The position numbers and the translations under genes were made by a program. The notes beneath the pieces are model-generated. The model searched no databases and was not told the origin of the DNA. It saw only the letters and a list, made by a program, of their open reading frames with translations. Below, in pieces: positions 8,653 to 16,536 of a stretch of 54,039 bases of DNA. Source of the stretch: Paenibacillus phytorum (lineage in GTDB: Bacteria; Bacillota; Bacilli; Paenibacillales; NBRC-103111); assembly GCF_013141715.1 (NCBI RefSeq), contig NZ_WHOA01000218.1, positions 1-54,039 of the forward strand. Reading direction: 5' to 3'. Every line of letters begins with the position of its first letter. Position 1 is the first letter of the stretch.

Positions 8653-9297
8653 TTAATAAGCTTTTGATAATTTTTTCTCGATGCGGTTAAGAATATTAGA
8701 GAAGAACATGCTCATTAGCCAGTACATGAGAGCGATCGAAATGTAAAAAGGCATGGCAATATAATATTGCGCGATAAGCAGTTGGGCTGAGCGCAGCAGC
8801 TCAGTTACTGTCACAATGGAAACGAGCGAAGTCTCTTTCAGCATGCCTATAAATGTATTGCCCATAGGTGGAATTGCCACTCGGGCTGCCTGCGGAAGAA
8901 TAATCTTGCGCATCGTTTGCCATGGAGACATGTTCAGGGATAAAGCCGCTTCCGTCTGACCCTTAGGCACAGACAGGATCGCGCCCCGAAATGTTTCAGA
9001 TAAATAGGCGCCGATATTAATACTTAGTGAAATATAGGCCGCTGTGAGCGGCCCCAGTGTAATACCGTAATCAGGTAAGCCATAATAAATAATGAAGATC
9101 TGCACAATGATCGGGGTTCCGCGGATGATGGAAACATACCCTCTGGCCAAATTGCTGATCAGCCGATTACCTTTTAACCGGGCGATGGCTACGAACAGAG
9201 CGATAAAAAATCCAAAGAACATCGAGACGATTGTGATAAGCAAGGTATAGTATGCGCCTTTGAAAAGAAAGCCTAAGTTATCTAAAACGAGTTCCAT
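8653..9297 (-). CDS. Polar amino acid ABC transporter, permease
   Basis: 214 residues, HisM/GlnP type with about five membrane helices. The N-terminus LGFLFKGAYYTLLITIVSM and the EAA loop EAALSLNMSPWQTMRKIILPQA are the family hallmarks. Only one permease gene is present, so it presumably forms a homodimer. Sits between the binding-protein and ATPase genes. Confidence 0.94.
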   Translation of the reverse strand: MELVLDNLGFLFKGAYYTLLITIVSMFFGFFIALFVAIARLKGNRLISNLARGYVSIIRGTPIIVQIFIIYYGLPDYGITLGPLTAAYISLSINIGAYLSETFRGAILSVPKGQTEAALSLNMSPWQTMRKIILPQAARVAIPPMGNTFIGMLKETSLVSIVTVTELLRSAQLLIAQYYIAMPFYISIALMYWLMSMFFSNILNRIEKKLSKAY

Positions 9298-9320
9298 TCT
9301 TGCGGCCTCCTAAATTCACC

Positions 9321-9367
9321 CCACAAAGTGACGTGTTGCTTCGAAGCTTAGTCCTATTACTTTGTGG
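9321..9367 (-). other. Intra-operon hairpin between binding protein and permease genes
   Basis: Arms CCACAAAGT (9321-9329) and ACTTTGTGG (9359-9367) with a 29-nt loop, in the 93-bp gap after the binding-protein gene. Without a U-tract it is more likely an mRNA-stabilising or partial read-through structure that raises binding-protein yield. Confidence 0.5.
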
Positions 9368-9390
9368 AGGCCCCGAAATATTCTAATTAC

Positions 9391-10260
9391 TTAAAAATTC
9401 GGATCGACACCAAACCATTTTTGGTGAATTTCCTTCAGCGTTCCGTCCGTTTTCATATCGCTTAAGGCTTTGTTGATGGCTTCCACCAGCTCTGGATTGT
9501 TTTTGCGGGTAGCTACACCTGCGAAATCTTCTTTGATCGGCGCTCCTACCGCTTTAATATTAAGCTTGTTTTTATCCATGAGAGGTTTCAGTGCAAAGAT
9601 ATTGTTGATGGTCGCGTCAATTCTTCCAACGTTCAGGTCCATCAAGGATGAAATGACATCGTTGTACGTGGCAATTTCAAAATTTCCGACCTTTGGCATA
9701 GCCACATCACGCAAATATTTCTCATCGTTCGTACCGAGACCGATTCCGATCTTCTTGCCTTTGAAATCCTCAACCGCTTTGATTGTGTTGTTATCACCCT
9801 TTACAACGACATTCACCGAGTTCTTAATATAAGGATTGGAGAAATCCATTGTTTTCTTACGGTCTTCCGTAATGGTCACCTGGCTTATCAATACATCGTA
9901 TTTCTCTTTTTGCAAACCTTCAATTAAGCCAGAAAATTCACCGGTAATGAAATCGGCTTGTACACCAAGCTTCTTCGCAACATTCTTAGCGATGTCGGCA
10001 TCGTAGCCGTCTACTTCTTTCTTGTCATTCAAAAAATTGTAGGGAGCATAGGTACCCATCAAGCCCACTTTGATTTTGCCGTTTTTCTTGATTTGCTCAA
10101 GCAGGTTTGCAGAAGCTGGAGACACGGCGGGTGTGTTTTTAGTATCGGTTGTGGGACTTGCCGCCGGCTGTTGTGTTGTTTTTCCGCACCCGACTAACGC
10201 TAAACCAACGATAGAAAGTAACGATGCCGCTTTGAATACTTGTTTAACCTTGAATGTCAT
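9391..10260 (-). CDS. Polar amino acid ABC transporter, substrate-binding lipoprotein
   Basis: About 289 residues, family-3 extracellular solute-binding protein. Signal peptide KQVFKAASLLSIVGLALVGC ends in lipobox LVGC; a Thr/Pro/Ala-rich linker follows. Mature domain begins GKIKVGLMGTYAPYNFLND and has the YDADIAKNVAKKLG and YDVLISQVTITEDRKKTMDFS segments typical of the family. Start set at ATG 10260, 8 nt after GGGGTG; TTG at 10266 is also in frame. First gene of the transporter-peptidase operon, 32 bp below a tetR gene that may be cotranscribed. Confidence 0.94.
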   Translation of the reverse strand: MTFKVKQVFKAASLLSIVGLALVGCGKTTQQPAASPTTDTKNTPAVSPASANLLEQIKKNGKIKVGLMGTYAPYNFLNDKKEVDGYDADIAKNVAKKLGVQADFITGEFSGLIEGLQKEKYDVLISQVTITEDRKKTMDFSNPYIKNSVNVVVKGDNNTIKAVEDFKGKKIGIGLGTNDEKYLRDVAMPKVGNFEIATYNDVISSLMDLNVGRIDATINNIFALKPLMDKNKLNIKAVGAPIKEDFAGVATRKNNPELVEAINKALSDMKTDGTLKEIHQKWFGVDPNF

Positions 10261-10292
10261 TTTCAATACACCCCTATATGATTTTTTACTTG

Positions 10293-10925
10293 TTAACCTA
10301 ACAATCCCCGGAATTCGAACCGTGCCGTTTCCTCTGCTATTTCCGAGGGCGTGTATGCGGATGTATAATCAACATCGTGCATAGGTCCGAACAACCATTT
10401 GGTAAGGACTCCTGTAATTAAAGAGACGAGTATGTTTACACGAAGAGTTACGTCTGAGAAATGCGGAAGCATCTCCAACTCGATGGCTCGGTTTACATTG
10501 TTCTTGAAGGCTTCCTCGAATGCGATCCACGTTTCCGAAACAGCTTCCCTGACCAATGGATCTGCGCCCTGACCTTTGATAAGTAAAAATGCCATCAAAT
10601 TCCGGTTATAATTGGCGAACTCGAACAAATCCGTCAGCAATTTTGCAGACGAGCTAACCATATCTTCTACAGAGCCTGCATGCTTGCGATAGCCTTGTTC
10701 AATCACTTGTGTTAGCTGCTCTTTACCGTTCTCGATCAAACGGACCGCGAGCTGCTCTTTGCTTTTAAAGTACCAGTAAAACGTTCCCTGAGAAACGCCT
10801 GCTGCTTTGACAACGTCAGAAATCTTCGTATTGTGATATCCTTTGCGTGCAAATAGCTCTAATGCAGTGTTCATCAGAACCTGCTCTCGCTGCTGTTCGT
10901 CATTCAATAATGATGCCAGTTTCAA
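10293..10925 (-). CDS. TetR/AcrR family regulator upstream of amino acid ABC operon
   Basis: About 210 residues. Typical HTH LELFARKGYHNTKISDVVKA then VSQGTFYWYFKSKEQLA. Start is uncertain. TTG at 10925 follows GGAAAGGGG closely; the frame extends to TTG 10958, but that lies in an apparent operator; ATG at about 10874 is a third option. Strong promoter and palindrome immediately upstream point to autoregulation. Being 32 bp ahead of the binding-protein gene, it may control, and be cotranscribed with, the transporter. Confidence 0.87.
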   Translation of the reverse strand: MKLASLLNDEQQREQVLMNTALELFARKGYHNTKISDVVKAAGVSQGTFYWYFKSKEQLAVRLIENGKEQLTQVIEQGYRKHAGSVEDMVSSSAKLLTDLFEFANYNRNLMAFLLIKGQGADPLVREAVSETWIAFEEAFKNNVNRAIELEMLPHFSDVTLRVNILVSLITGVLTKWLFGPMHDVDYTSAYTPSEIAEETARFEFRGLLG

Positions 10926-10939
10926 GAACCCCTTTCCAC

Positions 10940-11005
10940 TGACTGACGAGTCAGTCAAGTTAATTCCGATTGGTTTACTATAGTATAAGAAACTCCTGTA
11001 GTCAA
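10940..11005 (-). promoter_or_regulatory. Promoter plus palindromic operator of tetR
   Basis: On the minus strand -35 TTGACT (11000-11005), 17-bp spacer, -10 TATAGT (10977-10982). About 20 bp downstream lies TGACTGAC-GA-GTCAGTCA (10940-10957), two perfect 8-bp arms, a classic TetR-family operator placed to block the transcript's first bases. Confidence 0.75.
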
Positions 11006-11089
11006 GTCATAAATATATACTCATTCAACTTTTTTGAAAATTTGTATGATGCGTTCGGGAATGAGATAACATTCTTGTCAAAATCGGCA

Positions 11090-11137
11090 ATGAGAAAAAG
11101 TTCTTGTCATCACCGAATGACAAGAACTTTTTCTCAT
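11090..11137. terminator. Perfect 21-bp hairpin, bidirectional terminator
   Basis: Arms 11090-11110 and 11117-11137 match without mismatch around a 6-nt loop; A- and T-runs lie inside the arms. It follows the tautomerase gene on the minus strand. A partial direct repeat of the left arm (AATGAGATAAC, then TTCTTGTCA) sits at 11060-11080. Confidence 0.75.
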
Positions 11138-11210
11138 AAATAAAAGATCTCCAATTGTAGCTAATGGATCACATCAAACCGTTAATTTTAGAAACCTATA
11201 ATGAAAGTGA

Positions 11211-11447
11211 TTACTTCTTCTTAGCGGCTAGCTGCTTACGATACTCCAAAGCAGGTAGTCCACCCCAACCCCAATTCTCGGTGTCGACCTCCTCAATAAC
11301 TACGAAGGTAGCTTCTAACGGCTTGTTCAGAACGTTGAGCAAAAGCTCGCTAGCTCCTTTAATGAGCGCAGCCTTTTCTTCCGCAGTAACTGACTGACGA
11401 TCTGGTGCGGTACCCTCGCGGGTTACTTGGATCGTAACGATTGGCAT
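11211..11447 (-). CDS. 4-oxalocrotonate tautomerase family protein
   Basis: 78 residues beginning MPIVTIQVTREG: Pro2, which becomes the N-terminal catalytic base, is present. The C-terminal half ATFVVIEEVDTENWGWGG matches the family's second strand and WG turn. Likely tautomerises enols or oxo-acids from aromatic breakdown in the cytoplasm. Last gene of the WrbA-SDR-tautomerase run, 54 bp after the SDR. A second, truncated tautomerase relic is at 18492-18593. Confidence 0.92.
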   Translation of the reverse strand: MPIVTIQVTREGTAPDRQSVTAEEKAALIKGASELLLNVLNKPLEATFVVIEEVDTENWGWGGLPALEYRKQLAAKKK

Positions 11448-11500
11448 GGATATTCTCCCCTTTTGAATTGGATATGTTTGAATCTGCTGCTACGTTTTAC

Positions 11501-12238
11501 TTAGTGACCAGCATTCTGTCCACCATCGACATGAAGGATCTCCCCAGTTACGAAGTTGGCTGACTCCAGATATAAGACTGCTTCGACAATCTCATGTGAC
11601 TCGCCCATGCGTCCCATAGGATGAAGCTTAGCCAGGGCATCGTGGGATTCTACAGGATGCATCGGTGTTTTTATGACCCCCGGAGAAACTGCATTCACGC
11701 GGATACCCCTAGAAGCATACTCGATCGCTAATGATTTCGTCGCCGAGCTCAGACCGCCTTTCGTCAGTGAGGCGAGTACGGAAGGAACGCCAGCTGACGG
11801 TTGGTCAACCAGACTCGTTGTAATGTTAACAATGTGTCCCGTTCCTTGTTTCAGCATCTCAACTACCGCGCGTTGTGTAACGTGGAAGAAGCCAACGACA
11901 TTCGTGGATAAATACGTTGCAAAGTCTTCTTCTGAATACTCCGTAAATGGCTTAGCCATGAAGATTCCCGCATTATTAACTAGCGTATCGATGCGTCCAT
12001 AGTGAGCCGAACCTTCGTCGATTAAACGCTGCGCAATCTTAGGATCTGAAATATCACCGGCAATAAACCGCACTTGTTTTCCTGTAGGATCGATTTCCTT
12101 TGCAGCATCAGACAAAACTTGTTCGCGGCGTCCATTGATAACTACATTCGCTCCTCGTTTCACCATCTCAATCGCCATAGCTTTCCCTAGACCGCTGCTG
12201 CCGCCGGTTATTACTACTACTTTCCCCTGAATATCCAT
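11501..12238 (-). CDS. SDR family oxidoreductase lacking the catalytic Tyr
   Basis: 245 residues, short-chain dehydrogenase fold. Cofactor loop TGGSSGLG (11-18) and NNAG are intact and the C-terminus GEILHVDGGQNAGH is typical. The active-site Ser is likely in NITTS, but the YxxxK motif reads ASLTK: Ala replaces Tyr while Lys stays. The same change is in its paralogue at 14987-15730, so it is not a sequencing slip. It may bind NAD(P) and act by a different mechanism, or have a structural role. Only 3 bp separate it from wrbA upstream. Confidence 0.9.
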   Translation of the reverse strand: MDIQGKVVVITGGSSGLGKAMAIEMVKRGANVVINGRREQVLSDAAKEIDPTGKQVRFIAGDISDPKIAQRLIDEGSAHYGRIDTLVNNAGIFMAKPFTEYSEEDFATYLSTNVVGFFHVTQRAVVEMLKQGTGHIVNITTSLVDQPSAGVPSVLASLTKGGLSSATKSLAIEYASRGIRVNAVSPGVIKTPMHPVESHDALAKLHPMGRMGESHEIVEAVLYLESANFVTGEILHVDGGQNAGH

Positions 12239-12241
12239 GAG

Positions 12242-12877
12242 TTATTTCACTTCCTTGTCTTGTTCTAAACCGTTTTTCACCGATCTAGCAACTGATACAG
12301 TGCGTTTTGCTTGATGTTCAGCAGCAGCGCGCACGTCTTCCTTCATCGCTCCATTTTGATCCACGGTCACACTTGTCCCGTATGGGTTCCCCCCAGCAAC
12401 AAAAACCGATGGATCAGTAAATCCGGGAGCTGCCACGATCGCACCCCAGTGGTACATTGAAGTGTACAGCTGAAGTATCGTTTGTTCCTGTCCAGCATTC
12501 GGATTTTGAGCGGAAGTCATGGCACTCACGACTTTATTCACCGTTTTGCCTTGGGCCCAAAGACCACCAGTCGTATCGATGAACTGTTTCATTTGAGCGG
12601 GAAGATTACCGAATCGGGTGGGCATACTAAAGATGATCGCATCTGCCCATTCCAAATCTGCCAAAGACACGGTAGGAATATGTTTGGTTGCCTCAAGATG
12701 AGCTTTCCAAGATGGACTACCATCAATAACGGATTGTGGCGCAGTTTCAGGCACTTTTAGAATTTTTACATCTGCTCCAGCTTGAAGACCTCCTTCCGCT
12801 GCCCATTGAGCCAATTGAAAGTTAGTTCCATTGGAACTGTAATAGATGACTGCTAAATTCACTTTTGATGATGACAT
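12242..12877 (-). CDS. wrbA: WrbA-like NAD(P)H:quinone oxidoreductase
   Basis: 211 residues, flavodoxin-fold FMN protein that reduces quinones by two electrons. FMN phosphate loop YYSSNGTNFQLAQ near the start; ADAIIFSMPTRFGNLPAQMKQF and SAQNPNAGQEQTIL are characteristic WrbA segments. Start at ATG 12877 with AAAAGGAG 9 nt upstream; a longer frame to 12967 overlaps the putative operator and is unlikely. First gene of a wrbA-SDR-tautomerase operon. Confidence 0.9.
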   Translation of the reverse strand: MSSSKVNLAVIYYSSNGTNFQLAQWAAEGGLQAGADVKILKVPETAPQSVIDGSPSWKAHLEATKHIPTVSLADLEWADAIIFSMPTRFGNLPAQMKQFIDTTGGLWAQGKTVNKVVSAMTSAQNPNAGQEQTILQLYTSMYHWGAIVAAPGFTDPSVFVAGGNPYGTSVTVDQNGAMKEDVRAAAEHQAKRTVSVARSVKNGLEQDKEVK

Positions 12878-12965
12878 TTGTGTTGTCTCCTTTTTAAATA
12901 GTTTTTGAAATATACTCATTGTTATCGCTCCAAACTTTTTATATTGTCGGCTTATATTTTTATAC

Positions 12966-12979
12966 ATACAGGTCTGTAT
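12966..12979. promoter_or_regulatory. Palindromic operator candidate upstream of wrbA
   Basis: ATACAG-GT-CTGTAT, perfect 6-bp arms, 89 bp before the wrbA start and within an AT-rich promoter-like region. Regulator unknown; quinone-responsive MarR/HxlR or TetR proteins use sites of this size. Confidence 0.5.
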
Positions 12980-13016
12980 AATAACGCTTTGATTCTGCTG
13001 TTAATCGTAAGGCAAC

Positions 13017-13649
13017 TTAATTATTTTCAAAAACTTTAATAAATTCATTAGGAGATTGTAGTCCAGATATGCTGACCTTCTCATTAATTACAAAGTAAGG
13101 AACCCCTCTAATCCCCAACTTTTGCGCGTTGCGCTGTCCTAATCCAACCTTTTCAATCCCATCGCCTTTAATAAGCCGCATTTTGAGTTCAGCAGCATCG
13201 TCAGTGATCCCGTTTGCTCTTGCTATTTCAACAAGTTCATCCACATTACCGATATCGATGCCATTTTCAAAATAAGCCGTATATATCTTCTCAATCAATT
13301 GCTCTTGCATGTTCTCAGGCGTAATAGCTATTAACTGATGGGATAAGGTAGTATTGGGTGTATATTTCACAATATCCATATTAAATGTAAGACCGAAATG
13401 AGCACCGGTTTCATTATACTGCCTCATTCTTGCTTCAAATTGTGCAGTCCCGCCTAATCTGCCAATCATAACCTGCCGATAATCTTCTCCTTCAGGACGA
13501 ATACCGGGGTTAAGCTGAAAAGCATGCCAACGAACGGTTGCCTTAGTGCCTTCTGGCAATTGTTTCAATGCGGTCCGCAGACTGGTTGTTCCCATGCGAC
13601 ACCAGGGGCAAATCGTATCCATGTAAACGTCAATGGTCAATTTTTTCAT
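13017..13649 (-). CDS. DsbA family oxidoreductase, FrnE-like
   Basis: 210 residues, thioredoxin fold with helical insertion. Active site CPWC at residues 14-17 (DTICPWCRMG); cis-Pro loop GVPYFVINEK near 183. No signal peptide, so it acts in the cytoplasm, like FrnE/2-hydroxychromene-2-carboxylate isomerase relatives. Its start overlaps the stop of the upstream quinone reductase by 4 nt, so the two are translationally coupled. Confidence 0.92.
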   Translation of the reverse strand: MKKLTIDVYMDTICPWCRMGTTSLRTALKQLPEGTKATVRWHAFQLNPGIRPEGEDYRQVMIGRLGGTAQFEARMRQYNETGAHFGLTFNMDIVKYTPNTTLSHQLIAITPENMQEQLIEKIYTAYFENGIDIGNVDELVEIARANGITDDAAELKMRLIKGDGIEKVGLGQRNAQKLGIRGVPYFVINEKVSISGLQSPNEFIKVFENN

Positions 13650-14188
13650 TTTTCAACCACAACTGGCTTTACCATTTTAATATGATTAATGTAATCGATG
13701 CTGCTCTGTGCTAATCGTTCATCCGTAACGTTAGAAGTGTCATTTAGTGAAAAGTGAGGCAGATAAGTGGCACTGATAAAATGAGCAAGCGCTTCTATCG
13801 GTCGCAATATTTCTTGCAGGGTAAAGCGATTGAACCCGGTTGCTTGATACGACTCTTCAGTACCATAGGTCGAGATCGCAACACCGATTTCTTTACCTGC
13901 TGTTTTATTGCCATCTGGTCCATAGGCCCAGCCGTATAGCAATACGGAATCAAACCAATTTTTGAGTAATGGCGGTGTGCTGTACCAATAAAGCGGATAT
14001 TGAAAAATAATTCGGTCATGCGCCTCAATCAACTGCTGCTCTCTAGAAACATCAATATTTTCGTCTGGGTACGCCTTATATAATTCATGAATCGTGATAT
14101 CGCCATGCTTTTGCAATTCCTCCATCCATGATTTATTCCAGTGGGATGCTTCTATGTTCGGGTGAGTAACGATTACTAATGTTTTCAT
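13646..14188 (-). CDS. Flavodoxin-fold NAD(P)H oxidoreductase (YwrO/MdaB/KefF type)
   Basis: 180 residues. Opens with TLVIVTHPNIEASHWNKSW, the phosphate-binding start of the family; RIIFQYPLYWYSTPPLLKNW and YGWAYGPDG are signature segments around FMN and the active site. Probably reduces quinones or nitro-aromatics. Between two NIPSNAP genes and the FrnE-like gene in one minus-strand run. Confidence 0.92.
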   Translation of the reverse strand: MKTLVIVTHPNIEASHWNKSWMEELQKHGDITIHELYKAYPDENIDVSREQQLIEAHDRIIFQYPLYWYSTPPLLKNWFDSVLLYGWAYGPDGNKTAGKEIGVAISTYGTEESYQATGFNRFTLQEILRPIEALAHFISATYLPHFSLNDTSNVTDERLAQSSIDYINHIKMVKPVVVEK

Positions 14189-14229
14189 TTTAATTGCTCC
14201 TTTTCATAGTTGTTTTTATCTGTATATTT

Positions 14230-14553
14230 TCATTTGTTCTCGAAAAATGCTACGTTCTTCATGAATATACTTTCTTGTTTGTTAATTAATGGCCCTTCTA
14301 GTTCTGAAATTCGTTTAACTTCAATCCATTCAGGATCGTTGCGGAAACGATCATAGTTAAGGTTTCGCATTTCCATATTAGGATGCTCTACAACATAATA
14401 AAGACGGTTATTTGATTCATCTAAATCCTCCCAAAATTGCGTCACCTTCATACCATGATTCATAAATAATTGAATAACATGATCTCTGAACCTATCTTGG
14501 ATAACCTTCATCTTGCCTGGATTCATATGATAAATTCGCAGCTCATACAACAT
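14230..14553 (-). CDS. NIPSNAP family protein (second of tandem pair)
   Basis: 107 residues, dimeric alpha-beta barrel fold. MLYELRIYHMNPGKM is the family opening. Alignable along its length to the neighbouring NIPSNAP gene (same FWEDLDESNNRLYYV-type core). Start at ATG 14553, preceded by GAAGGGAAG. Catalytic role unknown; NIPSNAP-fold proteins include monooxygenase- and isomerase-like enzymes. Confidence 0.88.
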   Translation of the reverse strand: MLYELRIYHMNPGKMKVIQDRFRDHVIQLFMNHGMKVTQFWEDLDESNNRLYYVVEHPNMEMRNLNYDRFRNDPEWIEVKRISELEGPLINKQESIFMKNVAFFENK

Positions 14554-14603
14554 CTCTTCCCTTCCCTCCTCCATTTGTAGTGCGACGACAAGCCCACAGC
14601 CTT

Positions 14604-14927
14604 TTACTCGATTTGGAAAAAAGGCGCTTTTTTCATATAGACAATATCGATTTTCTCATGTAAGGGACCGTTTTGCTCGGTTCTCCCCTTAAGCTCCAGC
14701 CATTCTTGATCTTCCAGAAAGGACTGGAAGTTCCGTTCACGCGAAGCCGCGTCTGGATGCTCAAGCACGTAATACAGCCTATCCTTCGATTCATCCGCGT
14801 CTACCCAAAAATTCGTTACCTTCATATCATGTTTAGCAAAAATTCTTATCGTATCATCCCGAAACCGATCCAATATAGCTTGCATACGGCCAGGTACCAC
14901 TTGATAAATCCGCAGTTCGTACAGCAT
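14604..14927 (-). CDS. NIPSNAP family protein (first of tandem pair)
   Basis: 107 residues. MLYELRIYQVVPGRMQAI opening, FWVDADESKDRLYYVLEHPD core, nearly colinear with the paralogue 50 bp downstream, so the pair arose by tandem duplication. Start ATG 14927 lies 9 nt after GGAGG; the upstream ATG at 14936 is right against that site. Follows the SDR gene by 59 bp. Confidence 0.88.
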   Translation of the reverse strand: MLYELRIYQVVPGRMQAILDRFRDDTIRIFAKHDMKVTNFWVDADESKDRLYYVLEHPDAASRERNFQSFLEDQEWLELKGRTEQNGPLHEKIDIVYMKKAPFFQIE

Positions 14928-14986
14928 GAACGCCATCCTCCATTTCTAAATTCTGTATTTGTCCGCGTTCAAAAATTATTTACAGC

Positions 14987-15730
14987 TTACCACTGTCCGG
15001 CGTTTTGACCGCCATCGACATGAAGAATCTCTCCGGTCACGAATTGTGCGGATTCCAGATAGACAATTGCGTCAACAATATCCTGAACCTCACCCATTCG
15101 GCCCACTGGGTGCAATTGAGCCAAATAATCATGTGTCTCAACCGAATGCATCGGCGTCTTAGTGATCCCCGGCGCGACTGCGTTCACGCGAATGCCCTTG
15201 TCCGCATACTCAATCGCCAGCGATTTCGTTGCCGCGTTCAAGCCTCCTTTGGTCAGTGCAGCAAGTACAGATGGCACGGCTTTAAGTGGCTGCTCTACGA
15301 CTCCGCTTGCCGTGATGTTGACGATGTGGCCGGAACCCGCCTTCAACATCTCTGTCACCGCACGCTGAGTAACATGGAAGAACCCTGCCACATTGATGGA
15401 CAGTATTGATTCAAAATCCGCTTCAGTGAAGTCCGTGAATGGTTTTGCTATAAAAATGCCGGCATTGTTCACCAGTGTATCGATACGTCCAAAGCGCGAA
15501 AGTGTTTCGCCGATTAAGCGTTCAGCTATTTGGGGATCTGAAATGTCGCCGGCAACATATGCGACATGCGCACCTGTCGGATCGACCTCTTTTGCAGCCT
15601 CTACTAGCGCTTGTTCGCGGCGGCCATTGATGATTACATTGGCTCCTCGTTTCACCAGTTCAATTGCCGCTGCTTTTCCAATACCGCTGCTTCCACCTGT
15701 AATCACTGCTACTTTACCTTGAAAACTCAT
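14987..15730 (-). CDS. SDR family oxidoreductase lacking the catalytic Tyr (paralogue)
   Basis: 247 residues, close paralogue of the SDR at 11501-12238. TGGSSGIG cofactor loop and NNAG are present, and it ends GEILHVDGGQNAGQW. The YxxxK position reads AALTK, again Ala for Tyr. Good ribosome site (AAGGAGAATGGGGAA before ATG). First gene of the run that continues through NIPSNAPs, quinone reductase and FrnE. Its promoter region holds one copy of the CTACTAAAAGGTAG motif also found before the tetR gene upstream. Confidence 0.9.
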   Translation of the reverse strand: MSFQGKVAVITGGSSGIGKAAAIELVKRGANVIINGRREQALVEAAKEVDPTGAHVAYVAGDISDPQIAERLIGETLSRFGRIDTLVNNAGIFIAKPFTDFTEADFESILSINVAGFFHVTQRAVTEMLKAGSGHIVNITASGVVEQPLKAVPSVLAALTKGGLNAATKSLAIEYADKGIRVNAVAPGITKTPMHSVETHDYLAQLHPVGRMGEVQDIVDAIVYLESAQFVTGEILHVDGGQNAGQW

Positions 15731-15752
15731 TTCCCCATTCTCCTTTGTCTAC

Positions 15753-15766
15753 CTACTAAAAGGTAG
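15753..15766. promoter_or_regulatory. TetR operator candidate upstream of SDR operon
   Basis: CTACTAAAAGGTAG, 22 bp before the SDR start. Its exact inverse, CTACCTTTTAGTAG, occurs at 16378-16391 before the tetR gene. Shared with three extra flanking bases (GAAT). Confidence 0.7.
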
Positions 15767-15798
15767 AATTTTATTTGTAAAAAAATCCGCCTTCTTTT

Positions 15799-16368
15799 TT
15801 AAGTTAAAGCGGATATTAATCCATCGGCAATCCTATCAAATCTACTCAAATCCCGAAAAGTTCTTGCAAGTAATTGCGCACCTTGGAGCGAAGCAAGAAA
15901 TTGATGGGCTTGCACATCCGCGGTAACTTCAAAGTTTAGATGCCCTTCACGCCGCCCCTGATCCAACACTCGTTCCAACCATTCTAAATTGGCGGTGAAA
16001 AGCTGAGCTAGCCCTTCTCGTGTCTTACCTGATAAAGTTGCCAGGTCAGTTGAAAACATGACGCCCAGACAAGTACAATAATCTTGAACAGGGCCACCGT
16101 ATAGCAATGTGAATTTTCGTAGCTTTTCCAAATTGTTCCGTGTCTCGGTATCGATTTGAGCAATTGCTGAAATAAAATGTCTGTGATACCGTGCAATCAG
16201 CGCTTCTCCTAAATCCTCCTTGTTCGGGAAATGGTAATGAATACTAGCGGTGCGTATCCCTACTTTTTCTGCAATGTGTGTATAGCTGAATCCGTTAAAC
16301 CCGACGTCCTGAACAATCGACTGAGCAGTATCCAAAATAGCCTCTGCTGTATTCTTCGTTTTTGTCAT
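15799..16368 (-). CDS. TetR/AcrR family regulator of the SDR-NIPSNAP operon
   Basis: 189 residues. HTH at about 8-55: AILDTAQSIVQDVGFNGFS, then IRTASIHYHFPNKEDLG. C-terminal domain contains CTCLGVMFSTDLATL and GRREGHLNFEV, as in the LmrA/YxaF-type group. Located 68 bp upstream of the SDR gene, same strand, with matching palindromes ahead of itself and the SDR gene. This strongly suggests it represses both. The inducer is presumably the substrate or stress handled by the operon. Confidence 0.88.
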   Translation of the reverse strand: MTKTKNTAEAILDTAQSIVQDVGFNGFSYTHIAEKVGIRTASIHYHFPNKEDLGEALIARYHRHFISAIAQIDTETRNNLEKLRKFTLLYGGPVQDYCTCLGVMFSTDLATLSGKTREGLAQLFTANLEWLERVLDQGRREGHLNFEVTADVQAHQFLASLQGAQLLARTFRDLSRFDRIADGLISALT

Positions 16369-16377
16369 GGCGTCATT

Positions 16378-16391
16378 CTACCTTTTAGTAG
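16378..16391. promoter_or_regulatory. TetR operator candidate upstream of its own gene
   Basis: CTACCTTTTAGTAG, 9 bp before the tetR start; inverse copy of the site at 15753-15766. Confidence 0.7.
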
Positions 16392-16423
16392 ATAGCATGT
16401 CAACCCCCTCTCCTCGCACCCTA

Positions 16424-16536
16424 GGCAGAGAACAGATGGAGATCCATCATCATCGGGAGGATAGGAGTAAAGGCGAACATTCCCATTCCACAACAACAGT
16501 CAGTGCCGCTATGCCTCCGAGCAAAACGATCAACTT
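16424..16536 (-). pseudogene. Relic of the 5' end of a second MFS (YbfB-like) gene
   Basis: Nearly identical to 19612-19722 inside the intact MFS gene (shared blocks GGCAGAGAACAGATGG, CCATCATCATCGGGAGG, AGTGCCGCTATGCCTCC). Small deletions have broken the frame, the start codon and ribosome site have been lost in a ~40-bp deletion after 16536, and the rest of the gene is gone, replaced by the tetR region. Confidence 0.8.
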
